64,000 nt of DNA, taken from assembly GCA_009859145.1 (NCBI GenBank), contig VRVR01000027.1, forward strand, positions 124,001 through 188,000, given 5' to 3'. A model generated the notes under the pieces. The model was not told the DNA's origin, did no database searches, and saw nothing but the letters and a program-made list of their open reading frames with translations. Below, in pieces: positions 21,557-33,400 of the stretch; the stretch's first letter is position 1; each line of letters begins with the position of its first letter. The DNA is from Andalucia godoyi. Its lineage: Eukaryota; Discoba; Jakobea; Jakobida; Andaluciidae. The translations under genes and the position numbers were made by a program.

Positions 21557-22807
21557 ATGCATCTTCCGTTCGTGATTCCGTGCATCCGAGACATCCTGAG
21601 GCGCTGTCTCTGGATTCGCTTTCCTGAAATTGCCTCTGGCATCATGTTCTATTCCGAGATTCTGGATCTGATGAACAGGGAGGCATCGCTAATCTGGGGG
21701 ATTCAGGGACACGGACGAGCTGCGCGGGCCGCCAGTGCGGTTGTGGTCAACACAGAAATCTCAGCAAAGCTGCATTTCGCACTGTTCAATCTGATGAACG
21801 TCACATGGATGAACATTTCTTTCCATTTCCCCATGGATGCGGCGATTAAAGAGTTTTTGATGAAAAGCGTGCACTGTTTTGAGTTTTCCATTGTTGCGAT
21901 GAGCTCCGAAAAACCAGTTTCCGACCTCATTTTGATCACGCTGAGTCGAGCAGAGGACCCGCAGTTTTGCTATGAGCTGTGCAGGTTGTTGAAATCCGTC
22001 ATTACGCATGCAAGGCCTGACGAAAAGCGGAGAGTCCTTGTCTTCCACGCCGTGTCTTGCCTGTTCACCAAGAACGCCGATCTCGTTCAGCTGTTCCCCC
22101 GATCTGCAGAGAATCCGCAACCGCAGACCGTGGCGCAATCTTCCAGTTCTCTTAGCGCAGAATCCGCAGCGACACAGACCGGATTGCACGTTGACCAGTT
22201 CATCAGCGCGCTCTTTGAAACGTGGCTTGAGATCCTCCGCGGTCTGTCTGCATCGAGCATTGACCCGCGGTCCTTTTCCTTGACATTCCGTCTGATCATT
22301 CTGTTCCTGCTGGTGAGCAAGCCGCGGTTTCTGATGTCGGCTGCGAAAGCTCTCTGGATTCTTCTGTCGAATGCTCCGCAGCACGCCATTTCGGCCAGCA
22401 CGGAGATTTGGAAAGAGGCCGTCGGATTCTTGCTCTCCTCCCAGACGATCTCCACGTTCCTCTCGGAGGGGTATCTGGAATTGAGCCCCTTTTTGTCGCT
22501 GGAGAGTCCCGAGACGGACGTGACCCCGTCGCTGCAGCATCTGGATTGCATACCGATCGACCGTCCAGGTGCTCCGGATCCGCACGTCCTTGCGCAGGTC
22601 TGCAGGTCACCGGTCTCTGCCGATGGTGCTGCTCGATTCACCTTTTATTTTTCCAACGTCCGCGATCGCACCGCGCGGATGATGCAAGTATTCTTGACAA
22701 GCACATTGGACGACGGGTCCCTGGTGCATTACATGAAGATGATGAATCTCACATTTCAGGGCTTCCGATCCACCTTCATGAGTCGGTTTCAAGTGGATAC
22801 GCTGTAG
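21557..22807 (+). CDS. Hypothetical helical-repeat-like protein
   Basis: The open frame begins at 21530, but the first ATG is 21557. It encodes about 416 residues, mostly amphipathic helices with conserved-looking Leu patterns (FEFSIVAMSSEKPVSDLILITL, SLTFRLIILFLLVSKPRFLMSAAKALWIL), suggestive of ARM/HEAT-type repeats. There is no membrane topology beyond these. The TAG at 22805-22807 is followed, in the same frame, by the RING gene starting 10 bases later (22817). Either the two are separate genes in a very compact arrangement, or they form one protein with a C-terminal coiled coil and RING that is interrupted by a nonsense or readthrough codon. Confidence 0.6.
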   Translation: MHLPFVIPCIRDILRRCLWIRFPEIASGIMFYSEILDLMNREASLIWGIQGHGRAARAASAVVVNTEISAKLHFALFNLMNVTWMNISFHFPMDAAIKEFLMKSVHCFEFSIVAMSSEKPVSDLILITLSRAEDPQFCYELCRLLKSVITHARPDEKRRVLVFHAVSCLFTKNADLVQLFPRSAENPQPQTVAQSSSSLSAESAATQTGLHVDQFISALFETWLEILRGLSASSIDPRSFSLTFRLIILFLLVSKPRFLMSAAKALWILLSNAPQHAISASTEIWKEAVGFLLSSQTISTFLSEGYLELSPFLSLESPETDVTPSLQHLDCIPIDRPGAPDPHVLAQVCRSPVSADGAARFTFYFSNVRDRTARMMQVFLTSTLDDGSLVHYMKMMNLTFQGFRSTFMSRFQVDTL

Positions 22808-22816
22808 CTGTCAATC

Positions 22817-23191
22817 ATGTTTCTGGTGCGCGGTACCCGTGACCGGTCCGTCATGGACCATCATGAAGAGGAGGTTCGCGGTCTTCGCGCAGACATCGCT
22901 GTCCTCCAAGAGAAAATTTTATTGCAAGAGTCGCAGATCTCGAAGTCCAAGTCTTCCTTGGCGTCCTCCGAAGCCAAGCTGCGCGAACAGGAAGAGTCTT
23001 TTAATTGCGCCATTTGTTCGGATACGTACATTGGCAATCACCCTTGCGTTCTCACCAATTGTGGCCATATTTATTGCAGAGTCTGCCTGGAGTCCTTTTT
23101 GGGGATGCCGCCCCCTGGCCGATCGCGTCACGAGTGTCCGCTGTGCAGACGACCGATTGTGAATCCGTTCGTGGAACTCGCGGGAATATGA
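22817..23191 (+). CDS. RING finger protein with coiled coil (possible C-terminal part of the upstream protein)
   Basis: A 124-residue frame starts at ATG 22817. It has a coiled coil (EEEVRGLRADIAVLQEKILLQ) followed by a complete C3HC4 RING: FNCAICSD, then TNCGHIYCRVC, then HECPLCRRPI. RING domains recruit E2 enzymes for ubiquitin transfer. It lies in the same frame as the helical protein ending at 22807, so it may be the RING end of a single E3 ligase of about 545 residues. A separate small RING protein is equally possible. Confidence 0.75.
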   Translation: MFLVRGTRDRSVMDHHEEEVRGLRADIAVLQEKILLQESQISKSKSSLASSEAKLREQEESFNCAICSDTYIGNHPCVLTNCGHIYCRVCLESFLGMPPPGRSRHECPLCRRPIVNPFVELAGI

Positions 23192-23278
23192 ACCTAAGCA
23201 AGCGGTATTGTGCGTTTCCTTCCCAAAAACTCATTGCTGCTGATTTACACCACCATTCCTCTTTTTTTAATAATTATT

Positions 23279-26200
23279 TTAACTGTTCTTTCTGCCGATA
23301 ATGAGAGCAGTGGAAACGTCGCCAACACCCTTGACAAAGATCTTTTCTCGCTCTTCGTACGCGTACTTGTCGTGAATGAGCGCCAGGGTTTCTCTCGTCA
23401 CCTGAACTCTGCCAACGACTCCCGTGCTCTCCATCTTGTTGGCAATGTTGACAGTCGATGCCCAGCAATCAAAGGCGAACTTGTCCTCTCCGATCACGCC
23501 TCCAATCACACTCCCGGTGTTCACTCCGCATCGAATCTGCCAAGTCGCAGCCAGCGGCTCCTTCAATACAAACTCCTTGAGACACTCAATCATTTCCAGC
23601 GCGCATTCAACGGCATCCTCTGCTTGCGTGTTGCGACGGACATCCTGGAATCCCGCGACGCCAAAGAAGGCATCGCCAATTGTCTTGATTTTCTCCACAT
23701 GGTGCTTCTTGCAGATTCGGTCAAAACGGATAACAAGATCGTTCAGAACACGCACCATCTCGTCTGGGCTGGCGTCCTTTGTGGATTCTGTGAAGCCTGC
23801 GATGTCCGTAAACAACACCGATACCTGAGGATAGCGTTTCGAAATGGGACGAGTGGTGTCGATGGAGCCGTCTGGACGAATGCGACTCTTGAGCTGCGAC
23901 GCAACTTCATCTGGAAAGATGTTCTTGAGCAACTTTTCCGAGCGGGCTTGCTCCTCCTTGATCAACGAGTCTTGCTTCACCCTCTGCGTCCTGTCGTGGA
24001 TCACCAAGATCAAGAAGCCGCGCTGCACAGATGCACCCAGGTGCGCGGGGAACGTTTCTACGTTGCCGTCTTGAGTCCGAACCATCATCAACTTCTCGGT
24101 GACAATGTCGGACGAGGCATGGCCAGAAACTTCGGCTTCATTCAGCATTCTGCAGAATCCTCCGACCTTCTCGGCATCGGCTTCACAAAACAGGTGCCGA
24201 ACAGACTGTCCAATCAAAGCTTCTCGCGAACACCCAAACATGATTCCGGCGGCTCGGTTCACCAAGACGATCTTCTCCGACCGATCAACCTCCACCAAGG
24301 CATCCGGAAGCGCCTCCGACATGTCAACGACCTTTGCATCGTCCTCGGGAGTCTCCGACGCATGTACTTGTCCCGAGGACAGCAATGCATGAATGGCTCG
24401 ATTGTCTTGCACGCACTTGTAAGGCAGCATCAGCATCAGCAGTTGCGCCTGCCGGAACTCGTCCTGAATCTTGTTCGACAGCACGATCATGATGCATAGC
24501 AAAATAAGCGACAAGGGGGCGATTATTCCAAAGTATATGGAGACTCGGGATTTCATGGTGGAAAACCGGTCTGAATAATCAGACTGGAGGCTGCTTGCTG
24601 CATACGACAAATTTTCACTGACTCGACTTTCCCAGTTGACCATCTGCGTGACAAACGCCGGAGTCCTGAATTTGGCGGGATACGTCGTCGAATTTGAGCG
24701 GTAAAAATACGTGAACATCTCATCCGCGCTGACCAGCACATCCTCGACAGAATAGCAAAGAAGACTCGTCACCGAGGCACAGGCTGGCTGGCGGAAGGCA
24801 GACACCACACCGGGAAGCGTGTTGAAATGCGTGTAAATTCCCTGCTGATTCACGCTTGGGAGGCCAAATCGAAAATGCTTCAAGTCCGTTTGAAATTTTC
24901 TGTTCGTCAACGCTCCTAGCAGACCTTGGATGCGCGAAACCAGCGAGCGCGTCAGAGTGGTGAAGAAAATCATAATCACCGTCCAATCGCAGCCAGAAGT
25001 AAAGACTCTGGAGAGCTTCATGGATCCAATTATTTCCTGTCCCACACCTCCCGTGGATGTGTACAACACATATTGCTCCGTGGAAAACGCCACAACCGTG
25101 ACGAACAAGAAGAGCCACAACACAAAGCCAACAACCATAGTTCGTGAGATCGAATGGGATCTGAAGTCTTTTGAGCTTGTTCACATCGGTCTCTTCAGAC
25201 CGAGAAGACATTGTCTGCGAGTACTGTGACGACAGCGAATGAAGTGCGCGTGAGGCATCCGATTTTGGAACCGATTCGAACAATTCATAGAGCCGCTTTC
25301 GCTCTCGGCGAATGGCCATCAAAGCCGGAATGATAATGACCAGCGGCACAACGATGAGCAGCGCAAGAGAGACTCCGAGGATGATGGAGTTCGTCACGAC
25401 GAGTTGGCTGTAGAACGTCGAATTGAATCTCTCCACGTACGCCTGGGTAATGTCTTGCAACGTTACGCCAATCGACGCTGCATTGTACACAACCCAGAGC
25501 CAATTGGTCGTGGTGAAGGACCCGAAGGTCACGTTCTTGTAGGCATAGACATTTTGAAACAGCGTCTGCAGTGCATCCCACGCAGAGGTCAGGACGATCT
25601 GTCCGCCACCGAGGGAGACATCAATAGGAACCCGAGGGGACTTCCACAAATCCATCAGCGCGGAGTCGTCCGTGGGGGGATTCTGCACGACGAGCTGGTC
25701 AACCAGGAAGATGCCCAAGTCATATGTCGTCTGCAGCTTCCTCTGGGCAATTGCGTAGTCGACAGGCCGCGAAAACTGCGTAGAGATGTAGGACATCGTT
25801 CCTCTGAAGGAGAATCCCTGCCCAAGTTCCTGGAGTCTGCTGGCGCGGTACACTTCCGTGAGGTTTCCGTCGAACTTGTTTGTCACCGACACGAGCACGC
25901 CGAACGCAATCGCAACCATGATGAGAAGGACGAGCACCGTGAGAGACGAAGCAAGTATGAGTCGGAAAACAGAGGGAGACCGGTAGTTCGCAACTCGATC
26001 TCGGAAAATCGCAATGCGCGAGCCAGTGGAGCCCTTGGAACTTCCAGAGGCCTGCGATTTGCGATCGTCGTCGCCGCCAATTAGATGGGCATCCGAGGAT
26101 GCTTGAGACAGACTCTCCAAGCTGCCGATCTGTGCTCTGTCTCGGTCCGCAAACGAAACCGGCGCAATTCTGCTGCGGCGGCTGGCGGGAAGGTGGGAAG

Positions 26201-27962
26201 AATTGACGGGGCGTTGAAGTTTTCCACCAGAACCACCGCTACCACCGCCATCTTCAAGACGTTCTGCTTCGTACTGCTCTGCCATTTCCAGGTATTGCTG
26301 CGCCTTGAAAGGATCGCCCAGAATGTTCTCGAAAAACAGGGCATTCTCTCGGAGGACTGCTGGCGACCGAGGGAACCGTTCCAACAAGCTTTGCAACCGG
26401 GACAGTAAGCTCTTCTTTTCAGAGCACACGACCGAAACCAACCCCGACATTCGGCCCTCGCTCATTCTGTGTTTTGCAAGGTCACGGAAGAATCGAAGCA
26501 ACAGATTTTGGAGATTCTCTCGAGCACGCTGCACCATTTTCAGCTGCACAGCGATCTCACGAGCTTCCTCTGAAAAGTAACCGGAGAACAGCGATAAGCG
26601 AAGCTCATAGCGCAATGACGTGAAGGTCGCAAGGTTGTACCACCCTGAAAGACCGTGTCTCTCAATGTCACTCACAGCCTTCAGAAGTGCGTTCTTGTGT
26701 TGGGGACAGAAATTGAAAAGGAACAGCGCGTAGTTCAGCAGCAAGCCAGTCGCATAATTTGAGGATTTCAAAGAGAGGCCCAACACATCCGCTGCCATGT
26801 CTGCATCATCGGGAACTTGAAACTGGTGCGATTTTCCGTAACGCAACGCAGTGTGAAAATCCAGTCGGACTACGATATGGGTCTCCTTGTGAAAATCGGG
26901 AAATGGCTCCGCAGACGCTGCCGACGAGGCGTCGTCGTGTTCTTCGATTTCCTTCTGTTTCGAAGCAAAGTCCGCGAAAAACAAATGAGATTTCCATGCA
27001 TCTCGTCGCAGCAGCCAGATTGAGATGGGAATGAACACAAGCGGAGCCGCAAGAAACGCCCACGCAATGTTGACGGTAGGAGCAATTGCAGACGAATACA
27101 AGAACGCCACGCAACTCCAGGATGCCGATAGAAAGGCAAGGATGAACCACAGCCAATTAATGTTCATGTCAAAAAACGGCAATTCGAAAAACACGTGTGA
27201 TGCGAACACAGCGGCAACAGCGAATTGGGCCATTGGGGCTACAACAATCGCAGAGGTGCCGTCCAGAAATACGTACAAGAGCACACAGACGACTCGGCAG
27301 ATCGACCACATTGTGGTGAACAATGGGTAGGGGCATGCGCTTGGCGACAGTTCCTTGGAGTACTTGGTTTTGATGAACAGGGCGGAATACAGAAAGTCGG
27401 CGGACAAGAGCAAAACCAAGCCCAGCACGGAGAACGCCTGTGCAAGCACTGCAAATGTCGAATTCCAGCACATGTCCGATCGGATGGAGCATGAAACGGA
27501 ACGAAGAAGCATTAGACATCCGGGAAGAAAGCAAACGTTGTGCAGTACCACAAACGTGCTGTTCACATAGGGAAGCAACACAATCAGAGACTCCCGGTTG
27601 TTCAGCATGCCTACTGCATTCCAAAGAAGAAGACCGGAGGAACACACGAAAGCAAGACTCGTAGTCAGAACGTAAATCTCCAGCACTTCCAGATAAGACG
27701 AAAACAGGCCATACGGCTCGTTGATGACGTTGAGTATTTCAAAAACGATTTTGCTTTCGTCATTCCACGACCAAGATGGCCGCAGCGCCAGCAGGGCAAA
27801 CTGCAACAGCGAAATCGCCACCAGCAGGACAGAAGCAAAGCTGGGAAGAACATTGCTCTTCCCAACGCGATGAAACGCCGCGGCCACTCGTCCGAAGAAG
27901 GAGTCGTCGAACGTTGCAGCAGTGGAGGACTCGCTGCCCTCTGCGGACTGATGGTCATCCAT
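23279..27962 (-). CDS. Large membrane adenylyl cyclase A (TmcB/TPR region, PAS, class III cyclase; one frameshift, altered catalytic Arg)
   Basis: The start ATG 27962 is chosen because its context matches the paralogue at 30436. Order: about 8 N-terminal helices; a TmcB/TmcC-type TPR-like region (FLFNFCPQHKNALLKAVSDIERHGLSGW, FPRSPAVLRENALFFENILGD); a low-complexity linker; helices around extracellular segments; a PAS domain (MSEALPDALVEVDRSEKIVLVNRAAGIMFG); and a C-terminal cyclase. The reading frame slips at an A4 run (plus-strand 25169-25172); three A's restore the alignment to the paralogue. Metal Asps (FTDIAGF, TIGDAFF), adenine-selecting Lys (KIKTIGD) and Asp (FDCW) are present. However, the transition-state Arg of VNIASRM is Lys here (VNIANKM), so catalysis may be impaired. 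Membrane protein of about 1,550 residues. Confidence 0.85.
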
Positions 27963-28691
27963 GTTGGTGGCCTGGACTTGAAGAATGCGGGAAAGGGGGT
28001 TCTGAAAATGTGAGGCTATTAAGGAAAGTAGCGGGAAAAGCAGGGAGGGCGAGGGAGCGTGAGAAAGTGAGTGAGAAAAACGAAAAGTTGGAGAGAGGTT
28101 CGTTTCGTCATCAACGCCACAATCGATATCGGGCTTTGAAAGATCCATTTCGAAAATGTTTTGGAGATGTCTGAGCAAACCGGATGATACAGTCCCAGTC
28201 AAAAAATAGTCGGATCAGATTCGGCTGTGCCGAAATCTTGAACCGGTAACAGGCAAGACTGTGACAGAATTGGTGCAGAATTGCCAAAAGCAATGGATTC
28301 GTGAGCAGTCTCTGCACGACCACCTCGCATCCCAGCAATCTGAGCAAGCAAACGAAACGGGAATTGTCAGCTGCATGAATCACGCCCGAGTTGCTGGACG
28401 CCGCGAGCTGCAAGTGCTTTCCTCGTTTTAAGATCTGCGAAAGTCATTCAGTCCCTCGTGAACAAGAAATAAACTTCTAAGACACATGTTCAAGCGACCA
28501 AGCGAATGTCTCCCCGAAGGCTAATCTCCAATTTTACGACGACAGGGAACTCTAGATCACTCAAAAGTACACAGCGCGAATCGAGGAATATTGCTAAGAA
28601 TCATGTAACGTCATGTCATTATCTAATGCCATTATCAGTGATGCTTGCCATGACAGCAAGAGATCTGTCAACAGAGAGGAAGCAATTTCTG
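27963..28691. other. Upstream region of cyclase A, nothing clear
   Basis: The long minus-strand frame stays open upstream of the chosen start to 28202, but the sequence there is Ser/Leu-rich and not matched in the paralogue. It is more likely 5' untranslated or promoter sequence. No other gene is evident. Confidence 0.4.
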
Positions 28692-29876
28692 TTACGGTAA
28701 AATGGCGTTGTTCTCCATTTCGATTTCTGGTTGTTCTGATTCTTCCATTGTACGTAATTTCGACGTTTCATACGAGATACGGGCCCATTCAATGCTCTCA
28801 ACGAACGAGACAGTCATATTTGTAGATACTCGATGCATGTAAGCGAGACGAGCAATCTCTGGTAAAAACCTCTTAGCATCGTCCGGAAGTGCATGAAACA
28901 CAATGGATTGGTTAGCTGCCCTCCAAAATCGTGAGATTTTCCCGGATGCTGCTGCAACATGGAACACTATCATGAGAAGGTGAAGTGCAAACGTTCTTCT
29001 GGAGACCTTTAGTGGAAGTTTCGCAACGGCCATTGCATGCATAACATCCTCCCGCAACAATTTCAGCTGTTGTGCATCAGCACACTCCAAAATAGCTCGC
29101 TTGATTTGTGCGAAAGGTAACTTGTCTCGTTGGGAAGTAATTCTGAACTCGACACGAAGCTGAGGTTGGGTCACCAGTTCACGATAAAATTCAGCGGAAT
29201 GCTGCTGCTCCGAACAGACGCCGATCGGAAAATATTTGACCGGAAGCGGAGCAGCCCTCGCGATCCTGTTGAAAAAGTTCTGCAACGTCGCTCTGCCAGT
29301 TCGAATCAGTGGTAGCAGCTTGTACGGCATAGGGGAATTGTGGGAGAGAATCGAACAATCGCGCAGGCTCCTACACGGTTTCCTCGTCGATTGGACAATC
29401 CAGACAGGCTGATCGTGAGCATCATCTTTGACAAACGACTGAGAATCATGCTTGAGATGACTGCCAGCCAAAGGATCTCCCTGCGTTCCATTACAGAATT
29501 GCTCACTCGTCTGCGGTCGCTCAGTACCACGGAAGCCAACACACCCCCGTTCATTCCCAGGACATGATTCACCAGTCGTAATCGATCTGTGATGCAGGTT
29601 TCGGAAAGAACGGAATGCAGGACCTGCGTTGACGGGGACAATCTCCAAAATCATCGGAGGATGATCCATTTGCGGAATAGCATAACCAACAGACATTGGG
29701 TATTCTGTCTGTTTCAAATGCTCGGCGCCTTCTCTATACGGCACAGTCGCTGAATGCATAGGAGGCAAAAATGGACGCAAAGGAATTTCCGAGGGGTTGC
29801 TTGTTGAGGGATTCTTTCCGTTGAACGGACAGTCGGACGAAACCATCATCAAAAATTCATCAAACCTCGGAAGCAT
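28692..29876 (-). CDS. Hypothetical protein between the two cyclases
   Basis: The open frame runs to 29990, but the first good ATG is 29876 (MLPRFDEFLMMVSS). The C-terminal ~170 residues look folded and helical: LRVEFRITSQRDKLPFAQIKRAILECADAQQLKLLREDVMHAM, then FALHLLMIVFHVAAASGKISRFWRAANQ. The N-terminal part is Pro/Asn-rich. In the middle (29306-29641), another frame reads more like protein (RRVSNSVMERREILWLAVISSMIL), so two compensating indels are possible. No family recognised and no membrane anchor certain. Confidence 0.45.
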   Translation of the reverse strand: MLPRFDEFLMMVSSDCPFNGKNPSTSNPSEIPLRPFLPPMHSATVPYREGAEHLKQTEYPMSVGYAIPQMDHPPMILEIVPVNAGPAFRSFRNLHHRSITTGESCPGNERGCVGFRGTERPQTSEQFCNGTQGDPLAGSHLKHDSQSFVKDDAHDQPVWIVQSTRKPCRSLRDCSILSHNSPMPYKLLPLIRTGRATLQNFFNRIARAAPLPVKYFPIGVCSEQQHSAEFYRELVTQPQLRVEFRITSQRDKLPFAQIKRAILECADAQQLKLLREDVMHAMAVAKLPLKVSRRTFALHLLMIVFHVAAASGKISRFWRAANQSIVFHALPDDAKRFLPEIARLAYMHRVSTNMTVSFVESIEWARISYETSKLRTMEESEQPEIEMENNAILP

Positions 29877-29990
29877 TCGACTTGTCTTGGAGTTTTGAAA
29901 GAGGTGAATATTCGACGGACAAAACAAAATGGCAAACAGCAAGACGAAAAGGTGATTGGATCGGCTTCGACAATAAATAGCGATTTCCAA

Positions 29991-30435
29991 ATCACGTGGA
30001 CTTTTTGTGCTTGCAGCCGAACTTGCGACGCTGTAACGTTCGATATGTTAAGGACTTAAGGCAGATGGTCAGTTGCACCGTCATCACTGCTTGCATGATC
30101 GGTCCAGGCCCCAGATATCCACTCGGGTATATCAAATTATGTATTCCAAGTCGAAACACTAAATCCCGTTCAGCTCACGTCCAAAAGCACAGCGCAGCTC
30201 CTTCAGATCATACGTCGAAGCAGAATTTGGGATCCTTCAAAAAAAGGAAATTCTCGGTTACTGAAAGTGCTTGCTCTGCATCTGCACTGTCAACTGCCGT
30301 CCCTGGAGTTCGGCTCTCAATTTTAGAAGGACAGTGATCTCATGAAAAAGCAAGACGATTTTTTCCATGTAAATTTGTTCATCGCTCAGCTCTGTTTCCT
30401 TTCTCTATCTCAAAATTCTGCAAACAGCGCGAGCC
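29991..30435. other. Upstream region of cyclase B
   Basis: About 445 bp before ATG 30436. A pyrimidine-rich stretch ending in GCAAACAG just before the start resembles an intron acceptor, so a 5' untranslated exon may exist. No donor could be assigned with confidence. Confidence 0.35.
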
Positions 30436-33400
30436 ATGGACTTTGACAACTTTGAACGTGATTCTGACTTCCAGGACACGGATTTGCAAGATGACCGTCT
30501 CGAAGGATCCAACACGAATTCAGCCACTGTATTCCACCGCATCGGGAAACATGCGTTGCCTTTTGATCCAAGAACAACCGCGGGTGTCTTGGTTGGTGCG
30601 TCGCTCGTTCAGTTCATCATTCTCGCGATGAAGCCCTTGTGGAACTCGTCTGCGCTGACGGGCTCCCCGACCGACACTGCTCTCTCCGTGATGTTTTCGG
30701 TTGTGCAACCAGACTTGCTTCTTCCCACTGCCAATCTCCAGCTGTTGTGGACCCTCGTTGGCGGTCTCCTCTTCACGGTTCTTTGCGGTTTCTACATCTG
30801 GAACGTCACCGGGCTCCTGCGAAACCACGAATCCGTCGTGTTTGGTCTCAAGTGGTTGAATCTGGTGTCCTGGATCATGCATTCAGTATTTGCAATCCCG
30901 GGGTACATGTTGTTCTTGCGGTCTGTCACCTGTCACCTGGATTCCGCATTCGATGCGGTGTGCTGGTCCTCCTCGTTCTCCATTGCGACCCAGATGTTTT
31001 CTGCGTTGTCTCTTGTCCTGCTGACCACCACGGATATCATCCATTCATTCTTGTTCATCCAGACCCGGTTCAACGAAACCACGGCGCCGTTCGCACACAA
31101 TGACATCTTTTCTGTCGGAGGCTTTTGTGTCGCTCGTTTGGTCTGCTGTGTGTTGTATGTGTTCTGTGCAGCATACCCCAAGGACTCCGCCGCGTGGCTG
31201 CCTTCTTGCTTTCAGGTCCTGGTCTGTTTTTATTTCGGGAAACTGTTCCACGTTCGGCTTCCCATGCTGTACCTGAAGGCTAACTTCTTGTACTCAATTG
31301 GGCTGTGGACAGCCGGGGGTATTTCCTTGACAGCATTCCTGTTTTCGGCATTTTCTTCGTCCAGCAGCCGCTCAAGCTGGGCATTTGGATTCTTGTTTTC
31401 CATCGTCATTTTTCCTGCCGGGGCTACATACTTTTGGCATTCGTACGTCCAATACATTCGAAAGCTGTTGGATTCTTGTAGCCTGAAGAATCCAGGTGCT
31501 TCTTACCGCAAGAACCGCGTTTTGCCCGAGGAAGCCAAGATGGCGGCTGCAGGTTCCTCCAGTTTGGTCAACGAAGAAGATGATGTTTCTGAAGCTGATT
31601 CGACCCAATCATCTCTTGGCGCAGGTGCAAGCAACTTTTCAGGTGTCAATAGCGGAACAACAAACCCAACCGCAGTCGGCCTGTTTGCTGCCAAGTTCCA
31701 CGATTTCTTTACGCTGGAGCGGGCATGCCGCGTTGCTGTTGCGCAGGATCCTTATGTCCACGCCATGTGCCGCCACATGCTGCAAGCCGAACTGAGGCGA
31801 TCCACCTATCCCACCCCTGTGTTTCTGCACTATGCGTTGTTCTTGATGAATTACTGTCCCCATGAACGATCGTCCCTGTTCAATGTGATGACGGACATTG
31901 AAAGACAAGGCCTTTCGAAGTGGTGGCATCTCTTGCTGTTCAATGCTGCCCGTTATGATTTGAGAATTTCCATGCTCTCGGGATTCTCGGAGGAATCGCG
32001 CGAAATTTCCGTGCAGCTCAAAGTCGTGCAAAAGGGAAGACGCATTCTCGAGTGTCTCGTGCTTCGCTTCTTTCGGGATATTGCGAAAAACAAGGTTTCT
32101 CCAGAATCCATGATCGGTCTTTCGAGCGTCATTTTCAATCGAACTGAGCTGCTGCGATTGCAGCTTCGAACACTAACAGAACGATTCCCGCGGTCCGCTG
32201 CAGTCCTGCGAGAGTATGCATTGTTCACGCTTAATATCCTTCGCGATTCTGTCCGAGCCGAAGAATTATTGGAAATGGCAGAACAATATGAGTGTGAAAA
32301 CGACACACGGCAGGATAAAGATTCGGGATGCAAGGGGGATGATCTGAACAGCCAGTTTGCTTCATCGCCAGTAACCAAGCCCGTTCCAAACCCACATCTG
32401 GATGCAAACTGTGGAACACGGAAAGTAGATGATGCTTCGCGAAGAGTGCGCATGGTAGAGGCAAGACAGCAAGATCTGAGTACAGACTCGAACGACATGT
32501 CCCATTCAATCACCACGTTGGGAATCCTGGAAAAGAATAGTTTTGCAAAGAATTTACCTGTGCAATCGGGCTCGAATCGTCGTCGCCGTCTCTCAACGTT
32601 GGAAGCGGACAGCCCAGCAATTCAAGATGGTGGTAAGTTGCCCATATTCTCGGATACCGAGTCAGATTCGCGACGCCTGTACGATGAAGATGTGGAGAAA
32701 CTGTCCTCTCACGGTGGATCTTCGGCTGTTTCATCAACAAAGGATGCGTCGCTTCGGGAGAAAGTACAGAAGTATCGGTCACGATCAGTGTGGTTGATGA
32801 TAACCGCGATGTCTCTTACTGTCTTCATTTTGGTCGTGATGATGTCCGTTGCTTTTGGATTGATCTATAGCCTCATCAACAAGCTGGATTCTAGTGTGAC
32901 GGAGGTATACAAAGCAGCTCAGTTGAATCAACTCGGCCAGACGTTCGGTATGAGGTCCACGCTGATGTTCGCACAAACAAACTTTGGTCTGAATGACTCC
33001 TATGCCACGACTTCCACCTTGCAGGCAAATCTCCTGAATCTCGCACCGTCGCTTCTGGACGATTTGGTTGTGAAGAATCCACCTGTTGATAATCCCACGC
33101 TCTTGAGATTGTGGAAAGAAGAAACCGTGATTCTTACTGGGGATGACTTTCGTCGTGCTCCTTTCTCGGCTTGGGATTCTCTTGTTCTTGAAATGCAAAG
33201 ACTCAGGACTGTTACCAATTTGCAGTTCCCTTCTTACGCCTTATTGAACAGTGTGGTATCGAGCACCCACCTGTTTCTAGTTCTCAACGCTGCTCCTATT
33301 GGAAATGCGTACCAGAAAATCGTTGAAGAATACATCTCGAGATTTGGGGACATTTTCCGATCACAAATGATTGTTACAAACTCTGCCATTCTCGGAGCTT

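Noticed and set aside
23424-23828. Plus-strand open frames across the cyclases
   Set aside because: They are antisense shadows of strongly conserved minus-strand coding sequence.
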